Shown here: positions 51,079 through 59,500 of the stretch, piece by piece
How the letters are laid out: each line of letters starts with the position of its first letter
Position numbering within the stretch: position 1 is the stretch's first letter
NCBI RefSeq assembly: GCF_900070365.1
Contig: NZ_LN850107.1
Span: forward strand, 2,418,001-2,482,000
Origin: Alloactinosynnema sp. L-07
GTDB lineage: Bacteria > Actinomycetota > Actinomycetes > Mycobacteriales > Pseudonocardiaceae
DNA length: 64,000 nt
Direction: 5' to 3'
Position numbers and translations under genes: made by a program
The notes under the pieces: generated by a model
The model's database searches: none
What the model was told of the DNA's origin: nothing
The model's input: the letters and a program-made list of their open reading frames with translations, nothing else

Positions 51079-51905
51079 GAACCGCTGAGATCGTGCACCC
51101 CGCCTGGGCGGCCCGCACGGGCGTCGGCGCTTTCAACGTCATCCACCTCGAACACGCCGAGGCCCTGGTAGCGGGCGCTACAGCGGCGCGGTCCCCGGTG
51201 ATCCTGCAGATCAGCGAGAACTGCGTCCGCTACCACGGCACACTGGAGCCGATAGCCCTCGCCACCCTCGCCGTCGCACGGGCAGCCGAAGTACCGGTAG
51301 CGGTCCACCTCGACCACGCCGAATCGGTGGATCTGGTCCACGAGGCGGTAGCACTCGGCTTCTCATCGGTGATGTACGACGGATCCACTTTGGACTACCC
51401 GGAGAATGTCGCCCAGACCAAGGCAGTCGTCGAGCACTGTCACGCGGCAGGCGTCTGGGTGGAGGCCGAACTCGGCGAAGTCGGCGGCAAAGACGGCGTC
51501 CACGCCCCCGGCGTCCGCACAGACCCAGACGAAGCCGCGGCGTTCGTAGCGTCCACCGGTGTCGACGCCTTGGCCGTCGCCGTGGGCTCCTCCCACGCCA
51601 TGCTCACCCGCGACGCAACCCTTGACCACGCCCTGATCGCCAAACTGCGCGCAGCGGTATCGGTGCCGCTGGTCCTGCACGGCTCGTCGGGCGTTGCGGA
51701 CGCAGACCTGTTCGAAGCGGTCCGCCAGGGCATGACAAAGATCAATATCGCCACACAGCTGAGCAAGGTCTTCACAGCAGCGATCCGCTACTACCTAACG
51801 GCCAACCCAGACACAGTGGACAGCCGCAAGTACATGAAGGCGGGCCGTGAAGCCGTTGCCACAGAGTCCGCCCGCCTACTCCGAGTCCTAGGCGGAGCTG
51901 AGTAA
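51066..51905 (+). CDS. Class II (zinc) fructose/tagatose-bisphosphate aldolase
   Basis: A 279-residue class II aldolase: VGAFNVIHLEHAEALV, AVHLDHAES (catalytic Asp and zinc His), EAELGEVGGKDG, AVAVGSSHAM and VLHGSSG (zinc His), GMTKINIATQLSK. Length and motifs fit the GatY/KbaY/Fba group. It closes the SIS-kinase-kinase-aldolase operon, yielding dihydroxyacetone phosphate and glyceraldehyde 3-phosphate. ATG 51066 follows GGAGGAA within the PfkB 3' end. A strong hairpin follows 27 nt after the stop. Confidence 0.9.
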   Translation: MPLVGTAEIVHPAWAARTGVGAFNVIHLEHAEALVAGATAARSPVILQISENCVRYHGTLEPIALATLAVARAAEVPVAVHLDHAESVDLVHEAVALGFSSVMYDGSTLDYPENVAQTKAVVEHCHAAGVWVEAELGEVGGKDGVHAPGVRTDPDEAAAFVASTGVDALAVAVGSSHAMLTRDATLDHALIAKLRAAVSVPLVLHGSSGVADADLFEAVRQGMTKINIATQLSKVFTAAIRYYLTANPDTVDSRKYMKAGREAVATESARLLRVLGGAE

Positions 51906-51932
51906 GCCACCACGAGGGGGTCGCGGTGGAAC

Positions 51933-51978
51933 CCGTGGGCGGGTCCCCGCAGCAGGACCCGCCCACGGCACCCCCTCC
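51933..51978 (+). terminator. Terminator of the SIS-aldolase operon
   Basis: CCGTGGGCGGGTCC (51933-51946) pairs perfectly with GGACCCGCCCACGG (51955-51968). A pyrimidine tract ending CCCCTTTTGTCTTTG follows. Confidence 0.75.
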
Positions 51979-51999
51979 CCCTTTTGTCTTTGTCGTTGG

Positions 52000-52035
52000 G
52001 GACCGCAGGTCCTTGCTTGTGGGGACCGAAGGTCC
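52000..52035. repeat. Two tandem mini-hairpins
   Basis: GGACC-GCA-GGTCC (52000-52012) and GGACC-GAA-GGTCC (52023-52035), near-identical units 23 bp apart within GGGGACCG...GGTCC contexts. Confidence 0.7.
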
Positions 52036-52070
52036 CTGCACTTCCCCCTGCACCCTCGTCCTGGCAATCC

Positions 52071-52158
52071 CTTGTCCGGGCCCAGCGATGTCAAGGGGCG
52101 GCTTGCCGCTCGCGCAGCGACGCCGCAGGCGCCCTTGACATCGCTGGGCCCGGACAAG
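52071..52158. repeat. Perfect 27-bp inverted repeat with structured loop
   Basis: Arms 52071-52097 and 52132-52158 (beginning CTTGTCCGGGCCCAGCGATG and ending CGCTGGGCCCGGACAAG) are exactly complementary over 27 bp. The 34-nt loop contains its own GCGGC/GCCGC arms. Function unknown; it is too far from the operon stop (166 nt) to be an obvious terminator. Confidence 0.88.
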
Positions 52159-52198
52159 ACGCTGATTGACGAGGGAGCGACTCGCCCTCCGAAGCCGG

Positions 52199-52238
52199 AA
52201 CGAGTGCACTCAATCGTTGTACACCAACGAGTGCACTC
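52199..52238. promoter_or_regulatory. Duplicated palindromic operator-like site upstream of the methyltransferase
   Basis: AACGAGTGCACTC occurs at 52199-52211 and 52226-52238; each contains the palindrome GAGTGCACTC. Between them CGTTG-TACAC-CAACG forms another inverted repeat. The array lies about 195 bp before the methyltransferase start. Confidence 0.5.
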
Positions 52239-52432
52239 GTCCGCGCACACGACGGGGTGCTAGGGGGTATTGCGAAGGACCAAGAGCAACAGCCAAAGCC
52301 CCTGCCTCGCTGCGCATCGGCGAGTGGTTAGTTTGGACCAGCGCTGTCGGTGGAACCTGCATAGTTTGCTCGAAGAGGACATCTGGCTGTCCGGCCTAGC
52401 GTCAGAGGAACACCTTGACCAAGGAGGCAGTC

Positions 52433-53515
52433 ATGACCACCGTCGCCGATCAGATCTTCGATGAGAGCAAGGTCGAAGAGTTCGCGGGAATGCTCATCGA
52501 CACCTACTCCCGTTCCCTGCTCACCTTCATGATCGACATCGGCCATCGGACCCAGCTCTTCGACGCCACCGCCCAAGGCCCTGCCACCAGTGTCGAGTTG
52601 GCCGAGCGGGCCGGGCTGCAGGAACGGTATGTCCGGGAGTGGCTGGGTGCGCTGGTGACCGGCGGTGTCTTCACCTACGACCCCATCACCCACACCTACA
52701 CCCTCCCCGCCGAGCACGCCGCCTGTCTCTGTGGGGCGGGATCCAGCAACCTGGCCGTCGTGAGTCTGATCAGTGCCCTGCTCGGCAGTCACCTCGACGA
52801 AGTGGTCACCGCGTTCCGGGAAGGCGGCGGCGTGTCCTACGAGCAGTTCCGGCCGCGGTTCACCGATGTCATGGACTCGATGAGCCGGGGTCTCTTCGAC
52901 GGGCAGCTGATCAACGGTGTCCTGCCGTCGACCGGGGATCTGCCGCGCAGGCTGGAGAAGGGAATCCGGGTCGCCGACATCGGTTGTGGCACCGGGCATG
53001 CGGTGAATCTCCTGGCGACCGCCTATCCGGCCTCCGACTTCGTCGGGTACGACTTCTCCCCCGACGCGATCGACAGGGCGCGGGCCGAGGCGGCCGCGCT
53101 GGGGCTGACGAATGCCCGGTTCGAGGTGTGCGACGTCGCCGCGCTGCCCGCGGAGCCGCTGGACGCGGTGTTCGCGTTCGACGCGATTCACGACCAGGCT
53201 GATCCGGCGGGTGTGTTGCGCGGTGTGTACGACGTGCTGGTGCCGGATGGGGTGTTCGTCATGTTCGACATCAAGGCCTCCAGCAATCTGGAGGACAACA
53301 TCGGCAACCCGGCCGCTCCGCTCCTCTACTCCGTCAGCGTCCTGCACTGCATGACCGTCTCCCTGGCCCGCGACGGCGCGGGACTCGGCACCGTATGGGG
53401 TGAGCAGCTCGCCCGGAAGATGTTGGGTGAGGCGGGGTTCGAGGTGGCGTCGGTGAGCGACGTTCCCGACGATCCGCTGGACTGCGTCTACCTGTGCCGG
53501 AAAGTCACCAGCTGA
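52433..53515 (+). CDS. SAM-dependent methyltransferase with N-terminal winged helix (Rv2258c-like)
   Basis: A 360-residue class I methyltransferase. N-terminal winged-helix/dimerisation segment ([20 protein letters not shown]), a linker, then the Rossmann domain with [16 protein letters not shown] (SAM loop), [18 protein letters not shown] and [12 protein letters not shown]. The layout matches mycobacterial Rv2258c-type proteins, whose substrate is unresolved. ATG 52433 follows AAGGAGG. Its stop abuts the stop of the convergent ABC transporter gene with no intervening base (TGATCA shared palindrome). Confidence 0.88.
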   Translation: MTTVADQIFDESKVEEFAGMLIDTYSRSLLTFMIDIGHRTQLFDATAQGPATSVELAERAGLQERYVREWLGALVTGGVFTYDPITHTYTLPAEHAACLCGAGSSNLAVVSLISALLGSHLDEVVTAFREGGGVSYEQFRPRFTDVMDSMSRGLFDGQLINGVLPSTGDLPRRLEKGIRVADIGCGTGHAVNLLATAYPASDFVGYDFSPDAIDRARAEAAALGLTNARFEVCDVAALPAEPLDAVFAFDAIHDQADPAGVLRGVYDVLVPDGVFVMFDIKASSNLEDNIGNPAAPLLYSVSVLHCMTVSLARDGAGLGTVWGEQLARKMLGEAGFEVASVSDVPDDPLDCVYLCRKVTS

Positions 53516-54265
53516 TCAGAGCACCTGGGACAGGAATCGTCTGAGCCGTAGGCTTTCCGGGTCACCGAAGAACTGGTCGGGCGCGGCTGTCTCGACCACT
53601 CGGCCGTGGTCCATGAAGGCCACCTTGTCGGCGACCTCGCGGGCGAAGCCCATCTCGTGGGTGACCACGACCATCGTGAGGCCGCGTCCGGCGAGGGTGG
53701 CGATCAGGTCCAGGACGCCCTTCACCAGTTCGGGGTCCAGTGCGCTTGTCGGCTCGTCGAACAGGATGATCTCCGGTTCCATCGCCAGGGCGCGGGCGAT
53801 GGCCACGCGCTGTTGCTGGCCGCCGGAGAGTGCTGCTGGGCGGTAGTCGGCCTTGTGTGCCAGGCCGACTTCGGCCAGCCGCTCCCGCGCGACCGCCTCG
53901 GCCTCCGCTGACGACAGCTTGCGCACCGATCGCAGCGGTAGGACCAGATTGTCCAGCACGGTGCGGTGGGCGAACAGGTTGAACTGCTGGAACACCATGC
54001 CCACCCGCCGCCGGAGCAGGTCCGGGTTCAGGGTGAGCACGCTCTGGCCCGCCAGGCGGATGTCGCCGGAGTCCGGTTCAGTGAGGCGGTTGACCGCGCG
54101 CAGCAAGGTGGACTTGCCCGAGCCCGATGGCCCGATCACGCACGTCGTCTGTCCACTCTCGACTGACAGGGTCGCGCCACGCAGGACGCGGGTCTGTCCG
54201 TAGGACAGATGAATGTCGTCGATCTCAAGCCCGGACGGCGAGTTCGGGAACGTCAGCGGGGTCAT
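53516..54265 (-). CDS. Polar amino acid ABC transporter ATP-binding protein
   Basis: A 249-residue GlnQ/HisP-type ATPase: Walker [11 protein letters not shown] loop [10 protein letters not shown], signature [15 protein letters not shown], Walker [15 protein letters not shown], switch [10 protein letters not shown]. Third gene of the binding protein-permease-ATPase operon. ATG 54265 has GGGAGG five nt upstream and lies inside the permease 3' end (41-nt overlap). Substrate is probably a polar amino acid or related small compound. Confidence 0.93.
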   Translation of the reverse strand: MTPLTFPNSPSGLEIDDIHLSYGQTRVLRGATLSVESGQTTCVIGPSGSGKSTLLRAVNRLTEPDSGDIRLAGQSVLTLNPDLLRRRVGMVFQQFNLFAHRTVLDNLVLPLRSVRKLSSAEAEAVARERLAEVGLAHKADYRPAALSGGQQQRVAIARALAMEPEIILFDEPTSALDPELVKGVLDLIATLAGRGLTMVVVTHEMGFAREVADKVAFMDHGRVVETAAPDQFFGDPESLRLRRFLSQVL

Positions 54266-54968
54266 CGTCACCTCCCTGGACCGGGCGGCCGGTGCGCAGC
54301 CTGCGGTCGATGCGGTTGACCAGGTGCGTCAGCGGCACCGTGATCGCCAGGTACACCAGGCCCGCGGCGACCAGCGGCGACAGGTTGCCCGATGTCGCTG
54401 CCGCGTCCTGGCCGATGCGGAACAGATCGCGCTGGTCGGCGAGCAGGCCGAGGAAGTAGACCAGGCTGGAGTCCTTGATCAGCGCGATGAACTGGTTGAC
54501 CAGCGCGGGCAGGACCCGGCGGACGCCCTGGGGCACCACGACCTTGCCCATCGCGGCGGTGTTGGTCATGCCCAGCGCGCGGGCTGCCTCGAACTGGCCG
54601 CGGTCGACGCTCTGGATGCCGGAGCGGAAGATCTCGCCGATGTAGGCGGCGGCCACGAGACTCAGCGCGAGGATGCCCAGCGGATACGGGTCGGTGCCGA
54701 ACAGCGGTCGGGCGACCATCGCCAGCCCTTGGCCGATCAGCAGGATCGTCACGATGGCGGGCAGGCCGCGGAACAGGTCGGTGTAGACCCGCGCGGGCCA
54801 GCGCAGCCAGCGGCTCGACGACAGGCCCATGATCGCCAGGACCAGCCCGAGCAGGGTGCCGAGCACCGCCGAGGCACCGGCCAGGATCAGCGTGTTGACC
54901 AGACCGGTCCGCAGCAGATCAGGCAGTACCTCGGCGATGTGCGGCCAGCTGAAGAAGGTCTCGGTCAC
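54225..54968 (-). CDS. Polar amino acid ABC transporter permease
   Basis: A 247-residue HisM/GlnP-type membrane subunit with about five helices and the EAA loop FEAARALGMTNTAAMGKVVV followed by PQGVRRVLPALVNQFIALIK. GTG 54968 overlaps the binding-protein stop by 4 nt. The frame stays open across the binding-protein gene, but that stretch is the wrong frame of a real gene. Only one permease gene is present, so it should homodimerise. Confidence 0.92.
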   Translation of the reverse strand: MTETFFSWPHIAEVLPDLLRTGLVNTLILAGASAVLGTLLGLVLAIMGLSSSRWLRWPARVYTDLFRGLPAIVTILLIGQGLAMVARPLFGTDPYPLGILALSLVAAAYIGEIFRSGIQSVDRGQFEAARALGMTNTAAMGKVVVPQGVRRVLPALVNQFIALIKDSSLVYFLGLLADQRDLFRIGQDAAATSGNLSPLVAAGLVYLAITVPLTHLVNRIDRRLRTGRPVQGGDDDPADVPELAVRA

Positions 54969-55762
54969 GGGGCTTTGGGCTTGAAGTCGTCGGCGATGGG
55001 CGTGCCGGGCAGGAACTGCTCGTGCAGCTTGGCGTAGGTCCCGTCCTGGATGACCGCGGCGAGACCGGTGTTGAGCTTGTCGCGCAGGCTGTCGTTGCCC
55101 TTGCGCACCGCCCACGCGGCAGGCGCCTCGGTGTCGGCGCGCTTCACGACGACCTTCTGCGGGAAGTCGGCGTTGTTCGCGATGTACTTGTCCGCGATGT
55201 CGAGCGGCACGATCCACACGTCCAGGCCGCCGGACTTCAGCTGCGCGAAGGCCGAGTTGTAGTCGGGGAACCGCACGACCTCGGCGCCGGGCACCTTGCC
55301 ACTGGCGAACTCGTCCTGGACGGTGCCCTGCACGACGCCGACCCGCTTGCCCGCCAAGCTCTCGACCCCGGTCACCGGGGTGTCCTGCTTGCCGACGATC
55401 GTGGTGTAGCCGACCTCGTAGCCGTTGGTGAAGTCCACGGTCTGCCTGCGCTTGTCCGTCGCGGAGATCGACGAGCTGCCGAGGTCGACCTGACCGTTGG
55501 CGACCTTGGCCAGCAGCGTGGAGAACTCGACGCCGACGAACTCGACCTTGAGCCCCTGCCGCTCGGCCACGGCCCGCAGCAGCTCGTTGTCGAACCCGGT
55601 GAACCGGCCGTCCTTGAGGAACACCACGGGCGGGGCGTCGGTGAGCGTGCCGACCTTGATCGTCTGGGCGTCGGCCGCCTCGGGGCTCCCGCAGGCGACC
55701 AGCGCGGCCGTGGCCGCGCCTGCCAGCGCGAGTACGAGCGTGCGGCGCAGTGCGTTCTTCAT
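54965..55762 (-). CDS. Amino acid ABC transporter substrate-binding lipoprotein
   Basis: A 265-residue type 2 periplasmic-binding-fold lipoprotein. Signal with lipobox LVAC (Cys near residue 24), then TDAPPVVFLKDGRFTGFDNE, DLGSSSISATDKRRQTVDFT, GVVQGTVQDEF and LDVWIVPLDIADKYI. These match the GlnH/ArtJ-type family. ATG 55762; an in-frame TTG at 55771 is less likely. First gene of the transporter operon, divergent from the MmyB-type regulator across 199 bp in which I see no strong motif. Confidence 0.92.
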   Translation of the reverse strand: MKNALRRTLVLALAGAATAALVACGSPEAADAQTIKVGTLTDAPPVVFLKDGRFTGFDNELLRAVAERQGLKVEFVGVEFSTLLAKVANGQVDLGSSSISATDKRRQTVDFTNGYEVGYTTIVGKQDTPVTGVESLAGKRVGVVQGTVQDEFASGKVPGAEVVRFPDYNSAFAQLKSGGLDVWIVPLDIADKYIANNADFPQKVVVKRADTEAPAAWAVRKGNDSLRDKLNTGLAAVIQDGTYAKLHEQFLPGTPIADDFKPKAP

Positions 55763-55961
55763 TGTTCTCAATCCTGGTTCGACGGGTGCGCCGCGACTCG
55801 ACCATAAGATCGTTCGGCGCTGACACAGCTCAACCTACGAAACGTCGGTCAACTGGTCGACTCGCCAACGAATCGTCCGCATCGTGAGACGTTCGCCGAG
55901 TGACGCGAATTACCTCCCCCACCGTTGGATTAGGCTCGGGACCGTGGCACCCAGGGCAACC

Positions 55962-56747
55962 ATGACGGCGGTCGGCGTGGGACCGATGCTGCGGCAGTGG
56001 CGGGAGCGCCGCCGGATGAGCCAGCTCGAACTGGCGTTGGCGCTGGACAGCTCCGCGCGGCACCTGAGTTTCGTCGAGACCGGGCGCAGCAAGCCGAGTC
56101 AGTCGATGGTCCTCAAACTCGCCGAGCACCTCGACGTCCCGGTCCGCCAGCGCAACGAGCTGCTGCTCGCCGCCGGGTACGCGCCGGTCTACACCGAGAT
56201 GGCCGTCGACGCCCCGGAGATGGCCAGGGTGCGCGCCGGGATCGAGCGGCTGCTCAAGGCCTACGCCCCCTACCCCGCGCTGGTGTTCGACGGGTCCTAC
56301 ACGGTCGTGGCGGCCAACGACGCCGTCGTCGAGATCATGCTCGACGGTGTCATCCCCGAGCTGCTCACGCCGCCGCTCAACCTGATCCGGATCTGCTTGC
56401 ACCCCAACGGACTCGCCCCCAGGGTGGTGAACGCCCCCGCGTGGCGGCGGCACCTGCTCGACCGCCTGGAACGGCAGTTGTCCTGGTCGGCCAACCCGAC
56501 GCTGCGCACCCTGTTCGACGAGGTCTCCACCTACCCGGAGGTGCCCGGCATCGCGGGCACCGCCGCCGATCTCGACACGATCGCCCAGTCGCTCCAACTG
56601 GGCCACCGGGGCGAGATCCTGTCCTTCATCACCACCGTGACGACGTTCAACACCCCACTCGACGTCACGGTGTCCGAGCTCGCCATCGAGACATTCATGC
56701 CTGCCGACACGGCCACCGAGCGGGCGCTGACTACGCCGCGGCCTTGA
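55962..56747 (+). CDS. XRE-family regulator with MmyB-like ligand domain
   Basis: A 261-residue protein: N-terminal helix-turn-helix (LRQWRERRRMSQLELALALD, RHLSFVETGRSKPSQSMVLK) and a C-terminal MmyB-like ligand-binding domain with SYTVVAANDAV, LIRICLHPNGLAPRVVNAPA and ELAIETFMPAD. MmyB-type proteins are actinobacterial activators or repressors, usually of an adjacent gene; some sense fatty acids. ATG 55962; GTG 55944 is possible. Its 3' end overlaps the convergent membrane-protein gene by 17 bp. Confidence 0.9.
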   Translation: MTAVGVGPMLRQWRERRRMSQLELALALDSSARHLSFVETGRSKPSQSMVLKLAEHLDVPVRQRNELLLAAGYAPVYTEMAVDAPEMARVRAGIERLLKAYAPYPALVFDGSYTVVAANDAVVEIMLDGVIPELLTPPLNLIRICLHPNGLAPRVVNAPAWRRHLLDRLERQLSWSANPTLRTLFDEVSTYPEVPGIAGTAADLDTIAQSLQLGHRGEILSFITTVTTFNTPLDVTVSELAIETFMPADTATERALTTPRP

Positions 56748-57147
56748 TCTTGTTGAGGGCGTACTGCTGCGTCGCGCCGAACCCCGCGACCGCGACCGCC
56801 TGGACGATCGTCCACACGGTGCCGATCGTGTTGGCCCCCATCAGCCCGAACACGGCGATGACGACGCTGGCCAGCGCCCACACCAGGTTCGCCTCGACGA
56901 CGGCCATGGCCAACCCGCGGGCAGGCGACTTCGACAGGGCGAGCGCCCCGACCGCGATGCCGTAGACGACCAGGAACGCGCCGATCCCGACCAGGGCACC
57001 GGCGGAGACACCGAGCAGGTCGGCCACCCACACCGAGGCGAACAGGTAGATCAGGCCGTTCCCGCCGGTGACGACGGCGTCCAGCGCGAGGAGCCTGCGC
57101 AGCAGGGTGGTGGGGGCGATGGCGGCCTTGGACTGGGTGATCGTCAT
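56731..57147 (-). CDS. Small integral membrane protein, function unknown
   Basis: A 138-residue protein with four hydrophobic helices (about 15-40, 45-67, 75-103, 107-128), for example ALVGIGAFLVVYGIAVGALA and AMAVVEANLVWALASVVIAV. It resembles many uncharacterised actinobacterial four-helix proteins. ATG 57147 follows GGAGCAGAC. It overlaps the convergent MmyB-type gene and has a palindrome 58 bp upstream, so it may be that regulator's target (inference). Confidence 0.85.
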   Translation of the reverse strand: MTITQSKAAIAPTTLLRRLLALDAVVTGGNGLIYLFASVWVADLLGVSAGALVGIGAFLVVYGIAVGALALSKSPARGLAMAVVEANLVWALASVVIAVFGLMGANTIGTVWTIVQAVAVAGFGATQQYALNKIKAAA

Positions 57148-57204
57148 GTCTGCTCCTTTGATCTGTGTCGGAACCCAGACTGCCGACCGCGCGCGCGAAA
57201 CACG

Positions 57205-57221
57205 ATTACCCGTCAGGTAAT
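57205..57221. promoter_or_regulatory. Palindrome between the membrane-protein and MFS genes
   Basis: ATTACC-CGTCA-GGTAAT, perfect 6-bp arms, 58 bp upstream of the membrane-protein start and just before the MFS stop. An ATTACC half-site also occurs near 55910, ahead of the MmyB-type gene. Candidate binding site. Confidence 0.4.
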
Positions 57222-57225
57222 GCCG

Positions 57226-58386
57226 TCAGCGCACCAGCGTCGGGCGTCGCGACTGGGCCAGGGTCCACGCGGCTCCAGCCAAGGTGGTCGCCGCCGCCGC
57301 CGCGAAGGCCCAGGGAATACCCGCGGACTGGGCGACCAGGCCCAGCAGGATCGGGCCGCCGCCCAGCCCCAGGTCGATGAACGCGCTCGCCGTGCCGGAG
57401 GCCGCGCCGCGTTCGCTCGGACTCGCGGTGGCGAAGATGGCGGAGAAGAACGCGGGCGTGCTGAACGTGACCCCCAGAGCGAGCAGCACCACGCCGATCA
57501 TCAGGCCGGTCGGGGTGACCCAGGACGCCGCCACCGCCAGGCCCGCGCTCATCAGACCCAGCGCCGCCGCACCCACGCGCAGCGGCGGAAACCGGTCGGA
57601 CACCTTGGCGAACGCCACGCGACAGACCACGACCACGATTCCGTAGGTGAACAGAGGCACGCTGGCCTGGCCCATGCCGATCGCGTCGGCGTGCAGTGCG
57701 GCGAAGGTGAGGAATCCGCCGATCGCGGCCAGTGCGGTGAAGAAGCCGATGCCGGGGGCGATGGCCTTGCGGTGGATCAGCTTGCGTGGCCCCTCGGGGA
57801 CCGGTTCGGCCGACCGCGTCTCGCCGATGCCCAAGGCCAACAGTGCCGACGTGGCCGAGATGCCACCCGCGACGAGCCACGCGGTGGTGAAGCCGCTGGT
57901 CTCGACCAGCAGTTCACCCAGCGGCGGGCCGAACGCCAGCCCCAGATAGAGCCCTAGCGAGTTGTAACTCAGCGCCTCCCCCATCCGGGCGGGCGGCGCC
58001 AGGTCGGCCAGCGCGGCGAACCCGGCGACGATGAATCCCGCCTCGGCCACGCCGAGCAGCAGCCGCAGGGCCACGATCAGCGCCAGCGAGTCGACGACGG
58101 CGGTCAACACGAGTCCCAGCGCGGCGAGCAGGGCGCCGCCGACGAGCAGCGGCCGCCTACCCCAGACGTCGGTGAGCCGACCCGCGAAGGGCCGCAGCAC
58201 CAGCGCGGACACGGCGAACACCCCGAAGGCGAGCCCGGCCGTGGCCCGATCGCCGCCGATCGGGCCGGTGACGTAGAGCGGCAGCGTGTAGACGGACACA
58301 CCGACCGCGGTGAAGTATCCGAGGTCGGCCACGCTGAGCAGCACGTACGCCGGTGTGAAAAGCCTGTCGCCGGTCCGGTCGGTCAC
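57226..58386 (-). CDS. MFS transporter (drug/small-molecule exporter type)
   Basis: A 386-residue major facilitator with about 12 helices: FTPAYVLLSVADLGYFTAVG, the loop 2-3 motif GRLTDVWGRRPLL, RLLLGVAEAGFIVAGFAALA (helix 4-5) and a duplicated loop SDRFPPLRVG in the second half. GTG 58386 lacks a strong ribosome site. Divergent from an AraC-family gene with a 20-bp palindrome between them, so expression is probably regulated by that protein. Substrate not evident. Confidence 0.88.
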   Translation of the reverse strand: MTDRTGDRLFTPAYVLLSVADLGYFTAVGVSVYTLPLYVTGPIGGDRATAGLAFGVFAVSALVLRPFAGRLTDVWGRRPLLVGGALLAALGLVLTAVVDSLALIVALRLLLGVAEAGFIVAGFAALADLAPPARMGEALSYNSLGLYLGLAFGPPLGELLVETSGFTTAWLVAGGISATSALLALGIGETRSAEPVPEGPRKLIHRKAIAPGIGFFTALAAIGGFLTFAALHADAIGMGQASVPLFTYGIVVVVCRVAFAKVSDRFPPLRVGAAALGLMSAGLAVAASWVTPTGLMIGVVLLALGVTFSTPAFFSAIFATASPSERGAASGTASAFIDLGLGGGPILLGLVAQSAGIPWAFAAAAATTLAGAAWTLAQSRRPTLVR

Positions 58387-58435
58387 CGGTCCAGAGTGGG
58401 CTTGCCGCCGCGCGCGCGCCATGGGCCGATCTGCC

Positions 58436-58455
58436 CAAGATGATTGATCATCTTG
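58436..58455. promoter_or_regulatory. Operator-like palindrome between the MFS and araC-like genes
   Basis: CAAGATGAT-TG-ATCATCTTG, perfect 9-bp arms, 50 bp from the MFS start and 60 bp from the AraC start. AT-rich relative to its surroundings; likely controls one or both divergent genes. Confidence 0.6.
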
Positions 58456-58515
58456 TTTCGCCCACGCCGCCACGCGCGCACAATGGTCTGGACCTTTGCG
58501 GAGAGGATCGGGACG

Positions 58516-59424
58516 ATGCGCGGGACTACAGTGCTGCCGGGAACGCCTTGCCACACCCCATGGGCGGGCGAGCCGCCGATGCACCGACTGGAGGTACCCA
58601 TCCCCGACGCGCTTCCCTTCGCGATCGGGACGTTCGACTCCATCGGGCCGATGTCGCGCGCGGACTTCCCGCACCGGCACACCTTCCACGAGATCATCCA
58701 CGTCACCGCGGGCACCGGCACCCATGTCGTCGACCTCGCCCGGTGCGAACTGCGCCCGCCGCACCTCGGCGTCATCACGCCGGGTCAGGTGCACCACTGG
58801 GAGGACGTCCACGGGCTCGACGGGACCGTCATCCTGTTCACCGACGACTTCCTGCTCGACTATCCCGAGGACCGCGACGTGCTCAGGCGGCTCAGCGAGC
58901 GGCCCTGGCTCGCGCTGGACCCGACCGCCGACGCGGGCACCGCCCGGCTGATCGCCGAACTCGACGCCGAGTACCGCGGTGGGGCCGACGGCGTCGAGTC
59001 CGTCCTGGGCGCGCTGCTGCACGTCCTCGTCGTCCGGGCGGCGCGGCTGTCGCGGACATCGCCGCGCGGACCCGCCCGCGGCAAGGCCGTCGCCGAGGAG
59101 TTCGCGAGCCTGGCCGGCCGCGGCGAAGACCTGTGGAGCGTCAAGGCCTACGCCGAACGGATCGGTGTCACCCCGGGGTATCTCACCGAGGCGGTCCGCG
59201 CGGCGACCGGCCAAACCGCGGCGCAGCTCGTGCGGGTGGCCAGGGTGCACGAAGCGAAACGACTGCTGGCCAAGACCGGCCTCACCGTCCGGCAGGTCGC
59301 GGGCCGCGTCGGGTTCGCCGACCCGGCCTACTTCTGCCGGTTCTTCCGCCGCGAGGTCGGCATGAGCCCCGGCCAGTTCCGTCACGCGACTGGCAATGGC
59401 GCCCACGGGATTCACCACGACTGA
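58516..59424 (+). CDS. AraC-family transcriptional regulator
   Basis: About 302 residues: an N-terminal cupin sensor (RHTFHEIIHVTAGTGTHVVD, LGVITPGQVHHWED) and a C-terminal pair of helix-turn-helices (AYAERIGVTPGYLTEAVRAA, TVRQVAGRVGFADPAYFCRF, FFRREVGMSPGQFR). Probably regulates the divergent MFS exporter. ATG 58516 follows GGAGAGGAT; ATG 58579 (MHRLEVPI) is an alternative closer to the usual domain start. Confidence 0.9.
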   Translation: MRGTTVLPGTPCHTPWAGEPPMHRLEVPIPDALPFAIGTFDSIGPMSRADFPHRHTFHEIIHVTAGTGTHVVDLARCELRPPHLGVITPGQVHHWEDVHGLDGTVILFTDDFLLDYPEDRDVLRRLSERPWLALDPTADAGTARLIAELDAEYRGGADGVESVLGALLHVLVVRAARLSRTSPRGPARGKAVAEEFASLAGRGEDLWSVKAYAERIGVTPGYLTEAVRAATGQTAAQLVRVARVHEAKRLLAKTGLTVRQVAGRVGFADPAYFCRFFRREVGMSPGQFRHATGNGAHGIHHD

Positions 59425-59500
59425 GGGATTCAGTCCATCGCCCGTGCCCAACCGGCTCCCTAGGTTCGTAGTGAATCTTCAACGACCCAAGGAGAAGGCA

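Larger units (their letters stand above)
51906..52432. other. Gene-free, palindrome-rich 527-bp interval
   Basis: No convincing coding frame. It holds, in order: a terminator hairpin (51933-51968), two small GGACC/GGTCC hairpins (52000-52012, 52023-52035), a 27-bp inverted repeat with 34-nt loop (52071-52158), and two copies of a 13-bp operator-like sequence (52199-52211, 52226-52238) before the methyltransferase gene. Confidence 0.8.

Noticed and set aside
52071..52158. The 27-bp inverted repeat as a replication origin or IS end
   Set aside because: No DnaA boxes, replication genes or transposase fragments nearby.
54225..55826. Single 533-residue protein joining the permease to upstream sequence
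   Set aside because: The N-terminal half is the wrong frame of the substrate-binding protein gene; the real permease starts at GTG 54968 with a 4-nt overlap.
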